A DNA stretch of 8,509 bases from Gemmatimonadota bacterium (GCA_013042495.1 JABDQB010000169.1:1-8509); one strand, 5' to 3'; numbered from the stretch's first letter, positions 1 to 7,122 are shown. Notes: generated from the sequence alone by a model not told the origin. Translations and numbers: made by a program.

Positions 1-1
1 T

Positions 2-1429
2 CTCGACCCCGAGATCGGCAGCGCGGCGCGCGGATATCTGTCCAGCCGGGGAGTGGACCCCGAAAGTGCCGAGGAATATGGCCTCGGCTTTGCTCCGGAG
101 GGCTGGCGACGGTTGCGAGACGCCGCCCACGCGCGCGGCATCGATGACGAAGACCTGCTGGAGGCCGGCCTGCTGGCTACGAGTGAGAGAGCGGACGAGC
201 CGTACGATCGGTTTCGGGGCAGGGTGATGTTCTCCATTCGCGACCTCCGCGACCGCCCGATCGCCTTCGGTGGCAGGGTGCTGGGTGTGGGCGACGAGCA
301 GGCGCCGAAGTACATCAACTCCCCCGAAACTCCCATCTTTCATAAGAGTCGCTCGTTGTATGGACTGAACCGGGCCCGGCACGCCATCCGGAGGGAGCAG
401 CAGTCGCTGGTGACCGAAGGGTTCATGGACGCCCTGTCCCTTCACATCGGCGGCTTCGCGACCGCCGTGGCGCCCCTCGGCACGGCGCTCACGAGCGAGC
501 AGGCTGACCTCTTGAAGCGCTACTCCACGAGGGTCTACCTGTTGTACGACAGTGATTCGGCCGGACTCCGCGCGACGTTTCGAGCGGGCGATGTTCTCCT
601 TGCGTCGGGATGCCACCCAATGGTCGTGACATTTCCCGCGGGCGAGGACCCGGACTCGGTGCTGAGACGCGAGGGCCCCGACGCGCTGCGCGGCTATATC
701 GCCGACGCGGTCGATGTGCTGGAGCGCAAGCTTCAGATCCTGGAACGGCAGGGATACCTCGACACTATCGAAGGCAAGCGGCGCGCCGTGGACGGGCTTC
801 TCAGCACGCTGCGATCGGTGAAGGACCCGGCCCTGCAGGACATCTACCTGGGAAGAGCGGCCGAGCGCACTGGAGTGCGTCGGGACACGTTGGTCGGCGA
901 AGTGGCCCGCGCGCGGCTGACGCCGCGGTCGCGCCGGAGCTCTGGCCCGACCAGTTCGGAAACCGATGGTACGTCGCCAGCGGGGGAGACTCGCGAAACG
1001 GACCCGGCGGAGCGGTCCCTGCTCCTGTTGCTGGCTCGGGACCGGGATCTCCTGGAGGTCGCGGTCGAGACCGGCCTCGAAGATCGGCACTTTCGTGACG
1101 GGGTGCTCAGGCGCATCTATCAGGCGCTGCTGGTTGCCGGCCATGAAGCTCTCGACCTTCCGGGCGATGTGGGGGTCTTGTGGAACGAGTTGGAGTCGGA
1201 TGACAGCGAGGTCGTTCACCCGCGTGCCGCGTTCGAGGAGACGGTGCGCCGGATCGTACACCGCGCGAAACTGGGCCGCCTCGCGCAGATCGACCGGGAG
1301 TTGGAACTCGCGGCCGAGGACCAGGCGAGGCGCCTGCTGATCGAGAAAGAGGAGCTTGCGAGAGAACTCAGGGGAGCCGGCGTTCCCTTGAGTTTCATGC
1401 GACGCTATACCGGCACGGCCCGCGCATGA
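2..1429 (+). CDS. dnaG: DNA primase DnaG, 5'-truncated by the window edge
   Basis: Makes the RNA primers for chromosome replication with the DnaB helicase. The reading frame is open from base 2, so the true start lies outside; a GTG at 53 is internal, because the residues before it (ARGYLSSRG) already match the family. About 475 residues are visible. Matching the catalytic acids to E. coli DnaG (E265, D309, D311) suggests about 126 residues are missing, that is the zinc-binding domain and the first linker. The RNA polymerase core shows the RFRGRVMFSIRD and PKYINSPETPIFHKS blocks. The TOPRIM fold follows, with TEGFMDAL (E139 of the fragment), YDSDSAG (D183, D185) and GEDPDSVL (D216, D218). A charged, Ser/Thr-rich linker precedes the C-terminal helicase-binding domain (from about ERSLLLLLARDRDLL). 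The stop is followed by the zinc-ribbon gene, not by rpoD as in the classic rpsU-dnaG-rpoD order. Identification is firm. Confidence 0.97.
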   Translation, partial: LDPEIGSAARGYLSSRGVDPESAEEYGLGFAPEGWRRLRDAAHARGIDDEDLLEAGLLATSERADEPYDRFRGRVMFSIRDLRDRPIAFGGRVLGVGDEQAPKYINSPETPIFHKSRSLYGLNRARHAIRREQQSLVTEGFMDALSLHIGGFATAVAPLGTALTSEQADLLKRYSTRVYLLYDSDSAGLRATFRAGDVLLASGCHPMVVTFPAGEDPDSVLRREGPDALRGYIADAVDVLERKLQILERQGYLDTIEGKRRAVDGLLSTLRSVKDPALQDIYLGRAAERTGVRRDTLVGEVARARLTPRSRRSSGPTSSETDGTSPAGETRETDPAERSLLLLLARDRDLLEVAVETGLEDRHFRDGVLRRIYQALLVAGHEALDLPGDVGVLWNELESDDSEVVHPRAAFEETVRRIVHRAKLGRLAQIDRELELAAEDQARRLLIEKEELARELRGAGVPLSFMRRYTGTARA

Positions 1430-1458
1430 GCGCCGGGTTACACGTTCTATCTGGAGAC

Positions 1459-1465
1459 GGGGAGG
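1459..1465 (+). promoter_or_regulatory. Purine-rich ribosome-binding region before the zinc-ribbon gene
   Basis: GGGGAGG lies only two bases before ATG 1468, closer than ideal. A second purine run, GGAGA at 1453-1457, lies ten bases before it. Together they favour ATG 1468 over the in-frame ATG 1426, which overlaps the dnaG stop as ATGA and has no purine-rich sequence upstream. The choice is also supported by the family's N-terminal pattern. Confidence 0.5.
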
Positions 1466-1467
1466 TT

Positions 1468-2175
1468 ATGGAAGGGAACACCGTAGAGAGACTCTTGCAG
1501 TTACAGGAAATCGACACCCTCATCGGAGACCGACAGGCGAGGCTTGCGGCCCTGCGAGCCGAGTCTGATCAGCTCGTCGCCGAGCTGGCGGGACTGGAGA
1601 AGGAGACGATAGCCCTGAACGCCCGACTCGAGACGGTGGAGGGCGAGCTCCGACAGGCCGAGCGGACGGTCCAGGCCGGGAGGGCGACGCTCAAGCGGCT
1701 CCAGCTGCGCGCACAGGAAGTGCACAATATGCGTGAGCATACCGCGGCAAGGGCGGAGGTCGACGCGGCGAGACAGAACCTGGAGGCTGCGGAAGACGAT
1801 CTTCTCGATGCGATGCAGGACCAGGAGTCGGCCCGGTCAGCGCTCAGCGACCTCGAGGGAGATATCGCGAGCCGACAACAGGAATACGGAGAGCGCCTGG
1901 CGGACCTCGACGAAGAGCGGCAGCGGCTCGAGGAGGAGATCGCCGTCGATTTGGACCGCAGGAGCAACCGCGCCCTCCGAATCGATGAACGGGCTCGTAG
2001 CCTTTACGACACCGTGCGTCAGGGCACGGCGGACAGTCCACTCGCCCCGCTTGTGGATGGGGTTTGCGGCCATTGCTACACGGCGATTCCGCTCCAGACA
2101 CAGCAGGTGATCCGCGCGGGCCGGGTTCTGGTCGTTTGCGAGACCTGCGGCGTCATTCTGCACGTCGCGGATTGA
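1468..2175 (+). CDS. Coiled-coil protein with C-terminal C4 zinc ribbon (CT398/FlgZ-like)
   Basis: A 235-residue protein of the C4-type zinc-ribbon family (zf-RING_7), whose best-known members are Chlamydia CT398 and Helicobacter HP0958/FlgZ. Residues 1 to about 185 are Leu-, Glu-, Arg- and Gln-rich heptads typical of a long antiparallel coiled coil, starting with LLQLQEIDTLIGDRQ, the usual N-terminal signature. The C-terminal 36 residues hold two CxxC pairs (C200/C203 and C224/C227) that should bind one zinc. No signal peptide or membrane segment is seen, so it is probably cytoplasmic. HP0958 and CT398 are reported to bind sigma-54, and HP0958 also an mRNA; whether this applies here is unknown, and the family is widespread without a settled role. 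An in-frame ATG at 1426 would add 14 residues (249 in all) and overlap dnaG by four bases; I prefer 1468. It lies between dnaG and recJ, probably in the same transcript. Confidence 0.88.
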   Translation: MEGNTVERLLQLQEIDTLIGDRQARLAALRAESDQLVAELAGLEKETIALNARLETVEGELRQAERTVQAGRATLKRLQLRAQEVHNMREHTAARAEVDAARQNLEAAEDDLLDAMQDQESARSALSDLEGDIASRQQEYGERLADLDEERQRLEEEIAVDLDRRSNRALRIDERARSLYDTVRQGTADSPLAPLVDGVCGHCYTAIPLQTQQVIRAGRVLVVCETCGVILHVAD

Positions 2176-2236
2176 CCTCCCCCGACTGGCAATCCCCGCG
2201 GGGTAGTCCTCCCGCCCTGGCCCGGGCGCCAGTTCC
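2176..2236. other. Longest intergenic gap (61 bases), before recJ
   Basis: This GC-rich spacer is the only real gap between genes in the window. It holds a perfect 10-base palindrome (CCCCGCGGGG, 2194-2203) and a weak stem-loop (CTGGC/GCCAG, 2217-2232) just before the recJ start. Neither is followed by a run of T, so a Rho-independent terminator is not supported. A TTGACC at 2172-2177 has no matching -10 element at usable spacing. A weak promoter or mRNA structure influencing recJ translation cannot be excluded. Confidence 0.4.
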
Positions 2237-3964
2237 GTGAGCTCTCGACGAACGGGCCCGCGGCGTTGGATCATGCCCTTGCCCTTGCGGGAGGATCGGG
2301 TCGCGGCGCTGTCCGGTTCCGTAGGTCTCCCCGACGAAGTTTGCCGCGTCCTTCTGCGCCGTGGCATCGAATCTCCCGAAGAGGCGCGCGCATTCCTTCG
2401 TCCTCATCTCTCGTCCGTCCATTCTCCTTACGAGTTGCCGGACATGGAAGTGGGCGTCGAGCGAGTGAAGCGCGCCCTGGCTGCCGGTGAGAAGATTCTC
2501 GTTCACGGGGATTATGACGCCGACGGAATGTCCGCCGCCGCGCTGTTGACCCTGGGTTTGCGAGAGCTGGGGGGCAGGGTCGAGCCATTCGTTCCGCACC
2601 GGACCCGCGACGGCTACGACCTGTCCGATGCCGGAATACGGAAAGCGTCGGATTCCGGCGCGTCGCTGATCGTCACCGCGGACTGCGGCGTGACGGCCGT
2701 AGAGGCCGTCGCCACGGCCGCGTCCAACGGGGTCGACGTGGTCATCACGGATCACCACAGGCCGGGCAGTGAGATTCCGAATGCCGTGGCCGTCGTCGAC
2801 CCGATGCTGCCGGGCAGTCGCTATCCGTTCCGCGACCTCGCCGGCGTCGGTGTAGCGTTCAAGCTCCTCTCCGCATTGTTCGATGCAGTAGGAGCGGACG
2901 CGCCGCGCCTGAATCAGCATCTTGACCTGGTCGCGCTCGGAACGGTAGCCGACCAGATGCCCCTCACCGGCGAGAATCGGATTCTGGTCAGGGCTGGCTT
3001 GCGCGCTCTGGAGCGCAGCCGCAAGCCGGGTCTGAGGTCGCTGCTGGCGGGCGCCGGGATCTCGGCGGAGGGTCGAATCGAGGCCGAGCACATCTCGTTT
3101 CGGCTCGCACCGAGACTGAACTCGGTCGGCCGGATGGCTGAGGCCGATTCAGGGCTCCAACTGTTGCTGGCGACCGATCCGAAGGAGGCGCAGCGGCTGG
3201 CTGATCACCTGGAACGCCAGAACGCCGAGCGGCGCCAGACGGATGCTCGCGTATACGAAGATGTGAGGAAGCAGGTCGGATCCAGGCTTCGCGACGAAGA
3301 CCGCGCCGTGGTGGTGTGGGGGGACGACTGGCATCCGGGAGTTATCGGAATCGTGGCCTCCCGGCTTGTCGAGAGGTACCACAGGCCGTCGATCGTCATC
3401 TCGTTTGACGGGGACGTGGGGCGCGGATCGGGGCGGTCGATCGACGGATTTCACCTGTTCGACGCACTGCGGGAATGCGAGCCGATCCTGGAGCGCTTCG
3501 GCGGGCATCGGATGGCCGCCGGCATGACTGTTCGCCGGCAGCACGTTGAAGAGCTGGCGGCTCGTCTCCAGGCAACCGCGCGACGCGATCTGTCCGATAG
3601 GGAGCCGATCCAGGAGCTCCGGTTGGACCTCGAGGTTCCGATGAAGCGCCTTGGTCCGGACCTCCTTCGCTGGTTGGGCCACCTGGCGCCGTTCGGGTCC
3701 GGGAATCCAACCCCGATCGTCATGGTACGTGGCGTGGCCCTCGAGCGGGCGGCTCGCGTCGGCAACGACGGTGGGCATTTGCGATTCCATCTGTCCGGAG
3801 ACGGGCACCGTGTCCCGGCGATCGCATTTGGAATGGGGCGCCGGCTCCAGGAGGCTCGATCCTCCGAGGGTGCCGACGTAGCGCTCCAGATCACCGAGAA
3901 CAGCTGGAACGGGCGGCGCGAGGTGCAGGCTCGGGTTCTGGACTTTCGCCCCTCAGAGTCGTGA
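2237..3964 (+). CDS. recJ: Single-stranded-DNA-specific 5'-3' exonuclease RecJ
   Basis: RecJ degrades single-stranded DNA from the 5' end in recombination and mismatch/base-excision repair. At 575 residues it has the usual full length. The DHH-family metal site is intact: DYDADG (D92, D94, D96), ADCG (D149), DHH (172-174) and GTVAD (D239). They are followed by the RLAPRLNSVGRM block, then the DHHA1 part with WHPGVIGIVASRL (H366), GSGRS (397-401) and FGGH (421-424), and the C-terminal OB-like region with FGSGNPTP. The NSVGRM block differs slightly from the commoner NAxGR. The GTG start at 2237 is the first possible one after an in-frame TAG at 2204, and it keeps the family's N-terminal RRW(I/V) motif, which ATG 2273 would lose. 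The stop overlaps the rsmD start by four bases (GTGA), implying translational coupling. All core motifs are present, so it should be active. Confidence 0.97.
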   Translation: MSSRRTGPRRWIMPLPLREDRVAALSGSVGLPDEVCRVLLRRGIESPEEARAFLRPHLSSVHSPYELPDMEVGVERVKRALAAGEKILVHGDYDADGMSAAALLTLGLRELGGRVEPFVPHRTRDGYDLSDAGIRKASDSGASLIVTADCGVTAVEAVATAASNGVDVVITDHHRPGSEIPNAVAVVDPMLPGSRYPFRDLAGVGVAFKLLSALFDAVGADAPRLNQHLDLVALGTVADQMPLTGENRILVRAGLRALERSRKPGLRSLLAGAGISAEGRIEAEHISFRLAPRLNSVGRMAEADSGLQLLLATDPKEAQRLADHLERQNAERRQTDARVYEDVRKQVGSRLRDEDRAVVVWGDDWHPGVIGIVASRLVERYHRPSIVISFDGDVGRGSGRSIDGFHLFDALRECEPILERFGGHRMAAGMTVRRQHVEELAARLQATARRDLSDREPIQELRLDLEVPMKRLGPDLLRWLGHLAPFGSGNPTPIVMVRGVALERAARVGNDGGHLRFHLSGDGHRVPAIAFGMGRRLQEARSSEGADVALQITENSWNGRREVQARVLDFRPSES

Positions 3965-4518
3965 GCCTCAGGATCATCGCCGGAGAGTTTCGGGGACGAC
4001 GGATCCAGTCACCTGAGGGCCGATCGACGCGGCCCACTCGGCAGGAAGTTCGCGAGGCCTGGTTCAACGTTCTCGGGGACCGCGTCGTGGGGAGTCGCGT
4101 GCTGGACCTGTTCGCGGGTTCTGGCGCGCTGGGCCTGGAAGCTCTGTCGAGGGGCGCTTCAGAGGTTTGTTTCGTCGAGTCGAGTCGGACCGTTCTCTCG
4201 GTTCTGCGTCGGAACATCGAGGCTCTGGGCGCCGCTGCCCGCTGCGAAGTCCTCGGAATGGATGCCCTGGCACTGATTTCGAACCTGGAACGCGACGGCG
4301 GCCGGGTCTGGGATGTGGTACTCGCCGACCCTCCCTACGCGAGCGGGGCGGCGGCCCGGCTGGCCTCGACCTTCGCTCGGAGCCCGTTCGCGGGTATCCT
4401 GTGTGTGGAGCACGGGCTGGACGTAGATTTTACGGTGGAGCCCGATTGGCAACGGCGGTACGGAGAAACCGTCCTTTCGATCTTCCTGGATCCGATTGAA
4501 GGAGCCGCAAATGGTTGA
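3961..4518 (+). CDS. rsmD: 16S rRNA (guanine-966-N2)-methyltransferase RsmD
   Basis: Methylates G966 (E. coli numbering) of 16S rRNA in the small subunit using S-adenosylmethionine. The 185 residues match the family's usual length. The N-terminus carries LRIIAGEFRGRRI and the RPTRQEVREAWFNVL block. The SAM-binding motif I is VLDLFAGSGALGLEAL (D49, G53, G55), with the acidic VES after the next strand, and the catalytic motif IV is DPPY (D123 to Y126). The GTG start at 3961 is set by the GTGA overlap with the recJ stop and by the family N-terminus. The 3' end overlaps coaD by eight bases. An rsmD-coaD pair is a very common bacterial arrangement and supports both names. Confidence 0.96.
   Translation: MSLRIIAGEFRGRRIQSPEGRSTRPTRQEVREAWFNVLGDRVVGSRVLDLFAGSGALGLEALSRGASEVCFVESSRTVLSVLRRNIEALGAAARCEVLGMDALALISNLERDGGRVWDVVLADPPYASGAAARLASTFARSPFAGILCVEHGLDVDFTVEPDWQRRYGETVLSIFLDPIEGAANG
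4498..4504 (+). promoter_or_regulatory. Ribosome-binding site deciding the coaD start
   Basis: GAAGGAG lies six bases before ATG 4511, inside the 3' end of rsmD. It is the clearest Shine-Dalgarno match in the window. It settles the coaD start at ATG 4511, because the alternative in-frame TTG at 4496 lies upstream of it. Confidence 0.85.
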
Positions 4519-5020
4519 CGAACGGATCGCCATCTACCCCGGATCGTTTGATCCGCTGACGCTGGGTCACGACGACATCGTGCGGCGGAGCCTCAGGCTG
4601 GTGGACCGCGTCATCATCGCGATTGCAAGCAGCGCGACGCACGACAAGAGTGCAGCGTTCTCGCTGGACGAGCGGGTCCAGTTGACTCGTGAAGTGTATT
4701 CCGCGGAATCCAGGGTGGAAGTCGTTCCGTTCGAGGGTCTGCTCGTCGACTTCGCTCGCCGGAATTCCGCGCGACTGATCGTCAGAGGGCTCCGGGCCGT
4801 CAGCGACTTCGAATACGAGTTCCAGATGGCGTTGATGAACCGCTCACTGTGGCCCGAGATCGAGGTGATCTTCATGGCGCCCGCGAGCAACTATACCTTT
4901 CTCAGCTCGTCTCTCGTGCGCGAGGTCGCCCGGCTCGGCGGTGACGTCTCGGCGTTCGTGCCGGCTCCTGTGCTTCGGGAGTTGGCGAGGGTCTATGGAG
5001 CGGCGGTGAACGGCGGGTGA
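4511..5020 (+). CDS. coaD: Phosphopantetheine adenylyltransferase CoaD
   Basis: Catalyses the penultimate step of coenzyme A synthesis: ATP plus 4'-phosphopantetheine gives dephospho-CoA and pyrophosphate. The 169-residue protein is a nucleotidyltransferase of normal family length. It has the N-terminal YPGSFDPLTLGH block, with the TxGH nucleotide-binding signature at T17 to H20. It also has RGLRAVSDFEYEFQMALMNR for substrate binding, and the C-terminal LSSSLVREVARLGGDVS block (from L131), the counterpart of the family's SSSLVKE motif. The ATG at 4511 is chosen for its strong ribosome-binding site. The gene overlaps rsmD by eight bases upstream and pta by four bases (GTGA) downstream, so synthesis of a CoA-pathway enzyme is coupled to an acetyl-CoA enzyme. 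Confidence 0.97.
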   Translation: MVDERIAIYPGSFDPLTLGHDDIVRRSLRLVDRVIIAIASSATHDKSAAFSLDERVQLTREVYSAESRVEVVPFEGLLVDFARRNSARLIVRGLRAVSDFEYEFQMALMNRSLWPEIEVIFMAPASNYTFLSSSLVREVARLGGDVSAFVPAPVLRELARVYGAAVNGG

Positions 5021-5988
5021 GCTTCCTCGCTGATCTCAGAGATCGGGCGGCCCGAACCAACGCGCGGATCGGGTTTCCTGAAGCGACCGAAGCACGCACC
5101 GCCGACGCCATTGGGCGTCTGGCGGCCGAGGGCGCGATCCGACCGGTCATCGTGGAGTCTGTCGCCGAACTCGACGGTTCTCTGCAGGCGGCCGGGGTTA
5201 CCGTGCTCGATCCATACGCGCCAGGTCGACGGGGCGAGGTCGCGGACCTGCTCCCCGAGGTCAGCTCGGGCGGGCCGGTCGATACCCTGCGGTTTGCCGT
5301 CGCGCAGTTGCACAGGGGAGGGCTCGACGGAGTGCTCGCCGGGGCGAGGAGCGCCACCGCCGATGTTCTGCGGGCCGGGCTGCGGATCCTGGGCACGGCG
5401 CCGGGCATCCAAACGGTTTCGAGCTCTTTCTACATGGTGCCGGCGAGCGGCTCGGCGGACGATGTGCTCACGTTTACCGACGCGGCCGTGGTGCCCGAGC
5501 CGACTGCGGAGCAACTGGCAGGGATCGCCCAGGCTGCTTGCCGCGCGAGACGACTGATCGTGGGGGACGAGCCGCGGGTGGCGTTCCTGTCCTATTCGAC
5601 GGCCGGGTCGGCCGACGGGGATTCGGTCCGGCGGGTGCAGCAGGCGCTGCGCGAGTTTCGGGAGAAGGAGCCGGGTGTTATCTGTGACGGGGAGCTACAG
5701 GTGGACGCGGCACTCGTGCCGGCCGTGGCCAAGCGGAAGGTCCCGGGCTCGCCGCTTGCCGGCTGCGCGAACGTGCTCGTCTTTCCGAACCTGGACGCCG
5801 GCAACATCGGGTACAAGCTCGTTCAGCGCCTGGCCGGAGCGCAGGCTCTCGGTCCCGTTCTGCAGGGACTGGCGGGGCCCCTGAACGACCTGTCGCGCGG
5901 TGCCTCGGCGGAGGACATCGTGCACATGGCGTATATCACGGCGCTGATGGCCGGCGCGCCGCCGAGCCGGGACGACGGTTTACCCTGA
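5017..5988 (+). CDS. pta: Phosphate acetyltransferase (short form)
   Basis: Interconverts acetyl-CoA plus phosphate and acetyl phosphate plus CoA, normally feeding acetate kinase. The 323 residues match the short, single-domain Pta class, without the DRTGG and P-loop N-terminal regions of E. coli Pta. The N-terminus SFLADLRDRAARTNARIGFP is typical and confirms the GTG start at 5017. Further signatures are ADVLRAGLRILGT, the VFPNLDAGNIGYKLVQRL block and LNDLSRGAS. S293, R294 and D300 align with the catalytic S309, R310 and D316 of Methanosarcina Pta. A phosphate butyryltransferase is a less likely alternative: the whole FPNLDAGNIGYK to NDLSRG stretch reads as Pta. No acetate kinase gene lies in the window, although pta and ackA are often adjacent. 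The start overlaps the coaD stop by four bases; the next gene begins 15 bases after the stop. Confidence 0.94.
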   Translation: MSFLADLRDRAARTNARIGFPEATEARTADAIGRLAAEGAIRPVIVESVAELDGSLQAAGVTVLDPYAPGRRGEVADLLPEVSSGGPVDTLRFAVAQLHRGGLDGVLAGARSATADVLRAGLRILGTAPGIQTVSSSFYMVPASGSADDVLTFTDAAVVPEPTAEQLAGIAQAACRARRLIVGDEPRVAFLSYSTAGSADGDSVRRVQQALREFREKEPGVICDGELQVDAALVPAVAKRKVPGSPLAGCANVLVFPNLDAGNIGYKLVQRLAGAQALGPVLQGLAGPLNDLSRGASAEDIVHMAYITALMAGAPPSRDDGLP

Positions 5989-5992
5989 GTGC

Positions 5993-5998
5993 AGAGGG
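5993..5998 (+). promoter_or_regulatory. Ribosome-binding site deciding the STAS gene start
   Basis: AGAGGG lies five bases before ATG 6004. It favours that start over the in-frame GTG 5989, which directly follows the pta stop and would add five residues of no evident value. Confidence 0.7.
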
Positions 5999-6003
5999 CT
6001 GAG

Positions 6004-6333
6004 ATGTTTTCTATCACCGAAATGAACGGAATTACCATCGTCGAGGTGGGTGGGGAGTTGATCGTGGGCAATCGTCAGGAGCTGAAGGATACCGTGCTTG
6101 GGCGATTGGACGCGGGCGACCGCCGGTTCCTCATCGATTTCTCCAGTTCGAGCTACATCGATTCGAGCGGCCTGGGAGTTCTCGTGAGCTTGTCCAAGAA
6201 GATCCGGGAATCGGGCGGAGCCCTGCGTCTGGCCGGCTTGAACGAGGACCTGCGGACGCTCTTCGAACTCACGAAACTCGACACACTGTTTCAGATTGCC
6301 GATACTCGCGCCCGGGCCATGGGCGAGTTCTGA
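6004..6333 (+). CDS. STAS-domain anti-sigma factor antagonist (RsbV/SpoIIAA-like)
   Basis: A 109-residue single STAS domain of the SpoIIAA/RsbV class. In such partner switches the unphosphorylated antagonist binds the anti-sigma kinase and frees its target; kinase phosphorylation reverses this and a PP2C phosphatase restores it. The key stretch is LIDFSSSSYIDSSGLGVLV. D53-S54-S55-G56 corresponds to the phosphorylated Ser region of RsbV and SpoIIAA, so S54 (or S55) is the predicted phosphosite. The rest (GELIVGNRQELKDTV, ALRLAGLNEDLRTLFELTKLDTLF) fits the alternating strands and helices of the fold. No membrane segment is seen, so it should be cytoplasmic. It is followed three bases later by its likely kinase, and the likely phosphatase comes after that. 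The choice among RsbV, SpoIIAA and BldG names cannot be made from sequence alone, so no symbol is given. Confidence 0.93.
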   Translation: MFSITEMNGITIVEVGGELIVGNRQELKDTVLGRLDAGDRRFLIDFSSSSYIDSSGLGVLVSLSKKIRESGGALRLAGLNEDLRTLFELTKLDTLFQIADTRARAMGEF

Positions 6334-6336
6334 GAC

Positions 6337-7122
6337 GTGTCCGTTTCGTCCGGGTTCGCTCTGATCTGTTCCAGTCGCGCCGAAGTCGCCGAGAGCCTGA
6401 TCCGAGAGTTGGAGCCGCTGGCGGCACGGTGTGAGGTGGCGTCGGGAAGGTCGGAGTGGCCGGCCGAGGTTCCGGGGGTCGCGTTCATCGACCTGGCCGA
6501 CGCCAGTCAGCCGGTGCGCGAGGTACGCTTGGCTTACGGCCGCCGCACCGAGCTCGTGGCGATCGTGGACAACGAGTCCGTGGAACGTCTGATCCCTGCG
6601 CTCGCAGCGGGTTGCGGAGACTACCTCTTCTATCCGATCAACCCGGATGAATTGGGACTTCAGTGGAGGAAGCACCTTGCCGGGGAGGGGGGGACGGGCG
6701 CGAGGCGCCCGGGTGGGCTGGCCGGGCACCTGCAGTTCGAGTTTCCGTCCCGGGTCCAATTCGTCCGCGAGGTTGTCGCCGAGGTCGTCGAAGCGTGTGA
6801 GCGTTTGGCGTTCTCGGGATCGCGAGCTACCCTCAACCTCAGGGTAGCCGTTGGGGAGGCCCTCTCCAACGCCATCCTCTATGGCAACCAGGAGGACCCC
6901 GAGAAGCTCGTCCGTGTCGTGGCGGCGCTGAGTGCGGGCTCGGCAAGAGTCACGGTGACGGATCAGGGACAGGGTTTCGATCCGCAGGCCATCCTGGATC
7001 CGACGCGCCCCGAGAACCGGGAGCGGAGTCAGGGCCGGGGTCTCTTTCTCCTGCGCTCGCTGACCGACGAGGTGAGCTTCAACGAGCGCGGGAACTCCAT
7101 CACGTTGACTCTCAGGGAATGA
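6337..7122 (+). CDS. Anti-sigma kinase (RsbW/SpoIIAB-type) with degenerate receiver-like N-terminal domain
   Basis: A 261-residue two-domain protein. Residues about 130-261 are a HATPase_c_2 domain of the RsbW/SpoIIAB class. The N box is GEALSNAILYGN (E174, N178), the G1 box DQGQGFDP (D209, G213) and the G2 box SQGRGLFLLRSL (G233, G235), ending in the NSITLTL strand. It should bind ATP and phosphorylate the STAS protein encoded just upstream. Residues about 6-114 look like a response-regulator receiver fold (FALICSS, GVAFIDL, TELVAIVDNESVERLIPALAAGCGDYLFYPINPDEL). The strand-1 acidic pair is CSS here and the usual Lys-Pro of strand 5 is Y99-P100; only D52 remains as a possible phosphoacceptor. 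It is therefore probably a pseudo-receiver acting as a protein- or ligand-binding module. A Gly/Arg-rich linker (115-130) joins the halves. The GTG start follows the STAS stop by three bases. The target (sigma factor or other) is not in the window. Confidence 0.9.
   Translation: MSVSSGFALICSSRAEVAESLIRELEPLAARCEVASGRSEWPAEVPGVAFIDLADASQPVREVRLAYGRRTELVAIVDNESVERLIPALAAGCGDYLFYPINPDELGLQWRKHLAGEGGTGARRPGGLAGHLQFEFPSRVQFVREVVAEVVEACERLAFSGSRATLNLRVAVGEALSNAILYGNQEDPEKLVRVVAALSAGSARVTVTDQGQGFDPQAILDPTRPENRERSQGRGLFLLRSLTDEVSFNERGNSITLTLRE
6695..6711 (+). other. GC-only stem-loop in the interdomain linker of the kinase gene
   Basis: CGGGCGC and GCGCCCG pair over seven G-C base pairs around a GAG loop. 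The stem falls in the codons for the linker (about residues 120-125) between the receiver-like and ATPase domains. The structure is visible directly; any role, such as slowing ribosomes between domains, is inference. In GC-rich coding DNA such stems also arise by chance. Confidence 0.35.

Noticed and set aside
53..55. GTG as the start of the primase gene.
   Set aside because: The frame is open upstream to base 2 and those residues match the DnaG family, so the gene is truncated by the window rather than starting here.
2172..2206. TTGACC resembling a -35 promoter element before recJ.
   Set aside because: The bases at 16-18 spacing are CCCGCG-like, with no TATAAT-like -10; the TTGA is part of the zinc-ribbon gene's final codons and stop.
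2194..2232. Palindrome CCCCGCGGGG and a CTGGC/GCCAG stem as a terminator.
   Set aside because: The stems are short and no T-run follows, so there is no support for a Rho-independent terminator.
2153..3091. A 312-codon open frame on the - strand over recJ.
   Set aside because: It is antisense to intact RecJ motifs, its translation has no recognisable domain and is rich in Arg/Gly/Pro/His, as expected for a shadow frame in GC-rich DNA.
4496..4498. TTG as the start of coaD.
   Set aside because: It lies upstream of the strong ribosome-binding site that serves ATG 4511, and the extra residues are outside the family's N-terminus.
5980..6759. A 259-codon open frame on the - strand over the STAS and kinase genes.
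   Set aside because: It covers two well-supported + strand genes and their junction and has no recognisable motif.
6826..6848. Inverted repeat GCTACCCT/AGGGTAGC with a 7-base loop inside the kinase gene.
   Set aside because: It lies within codons of the conserved ATPase domain, and an eight-pair stem is about what chance predicts in a window of this size.
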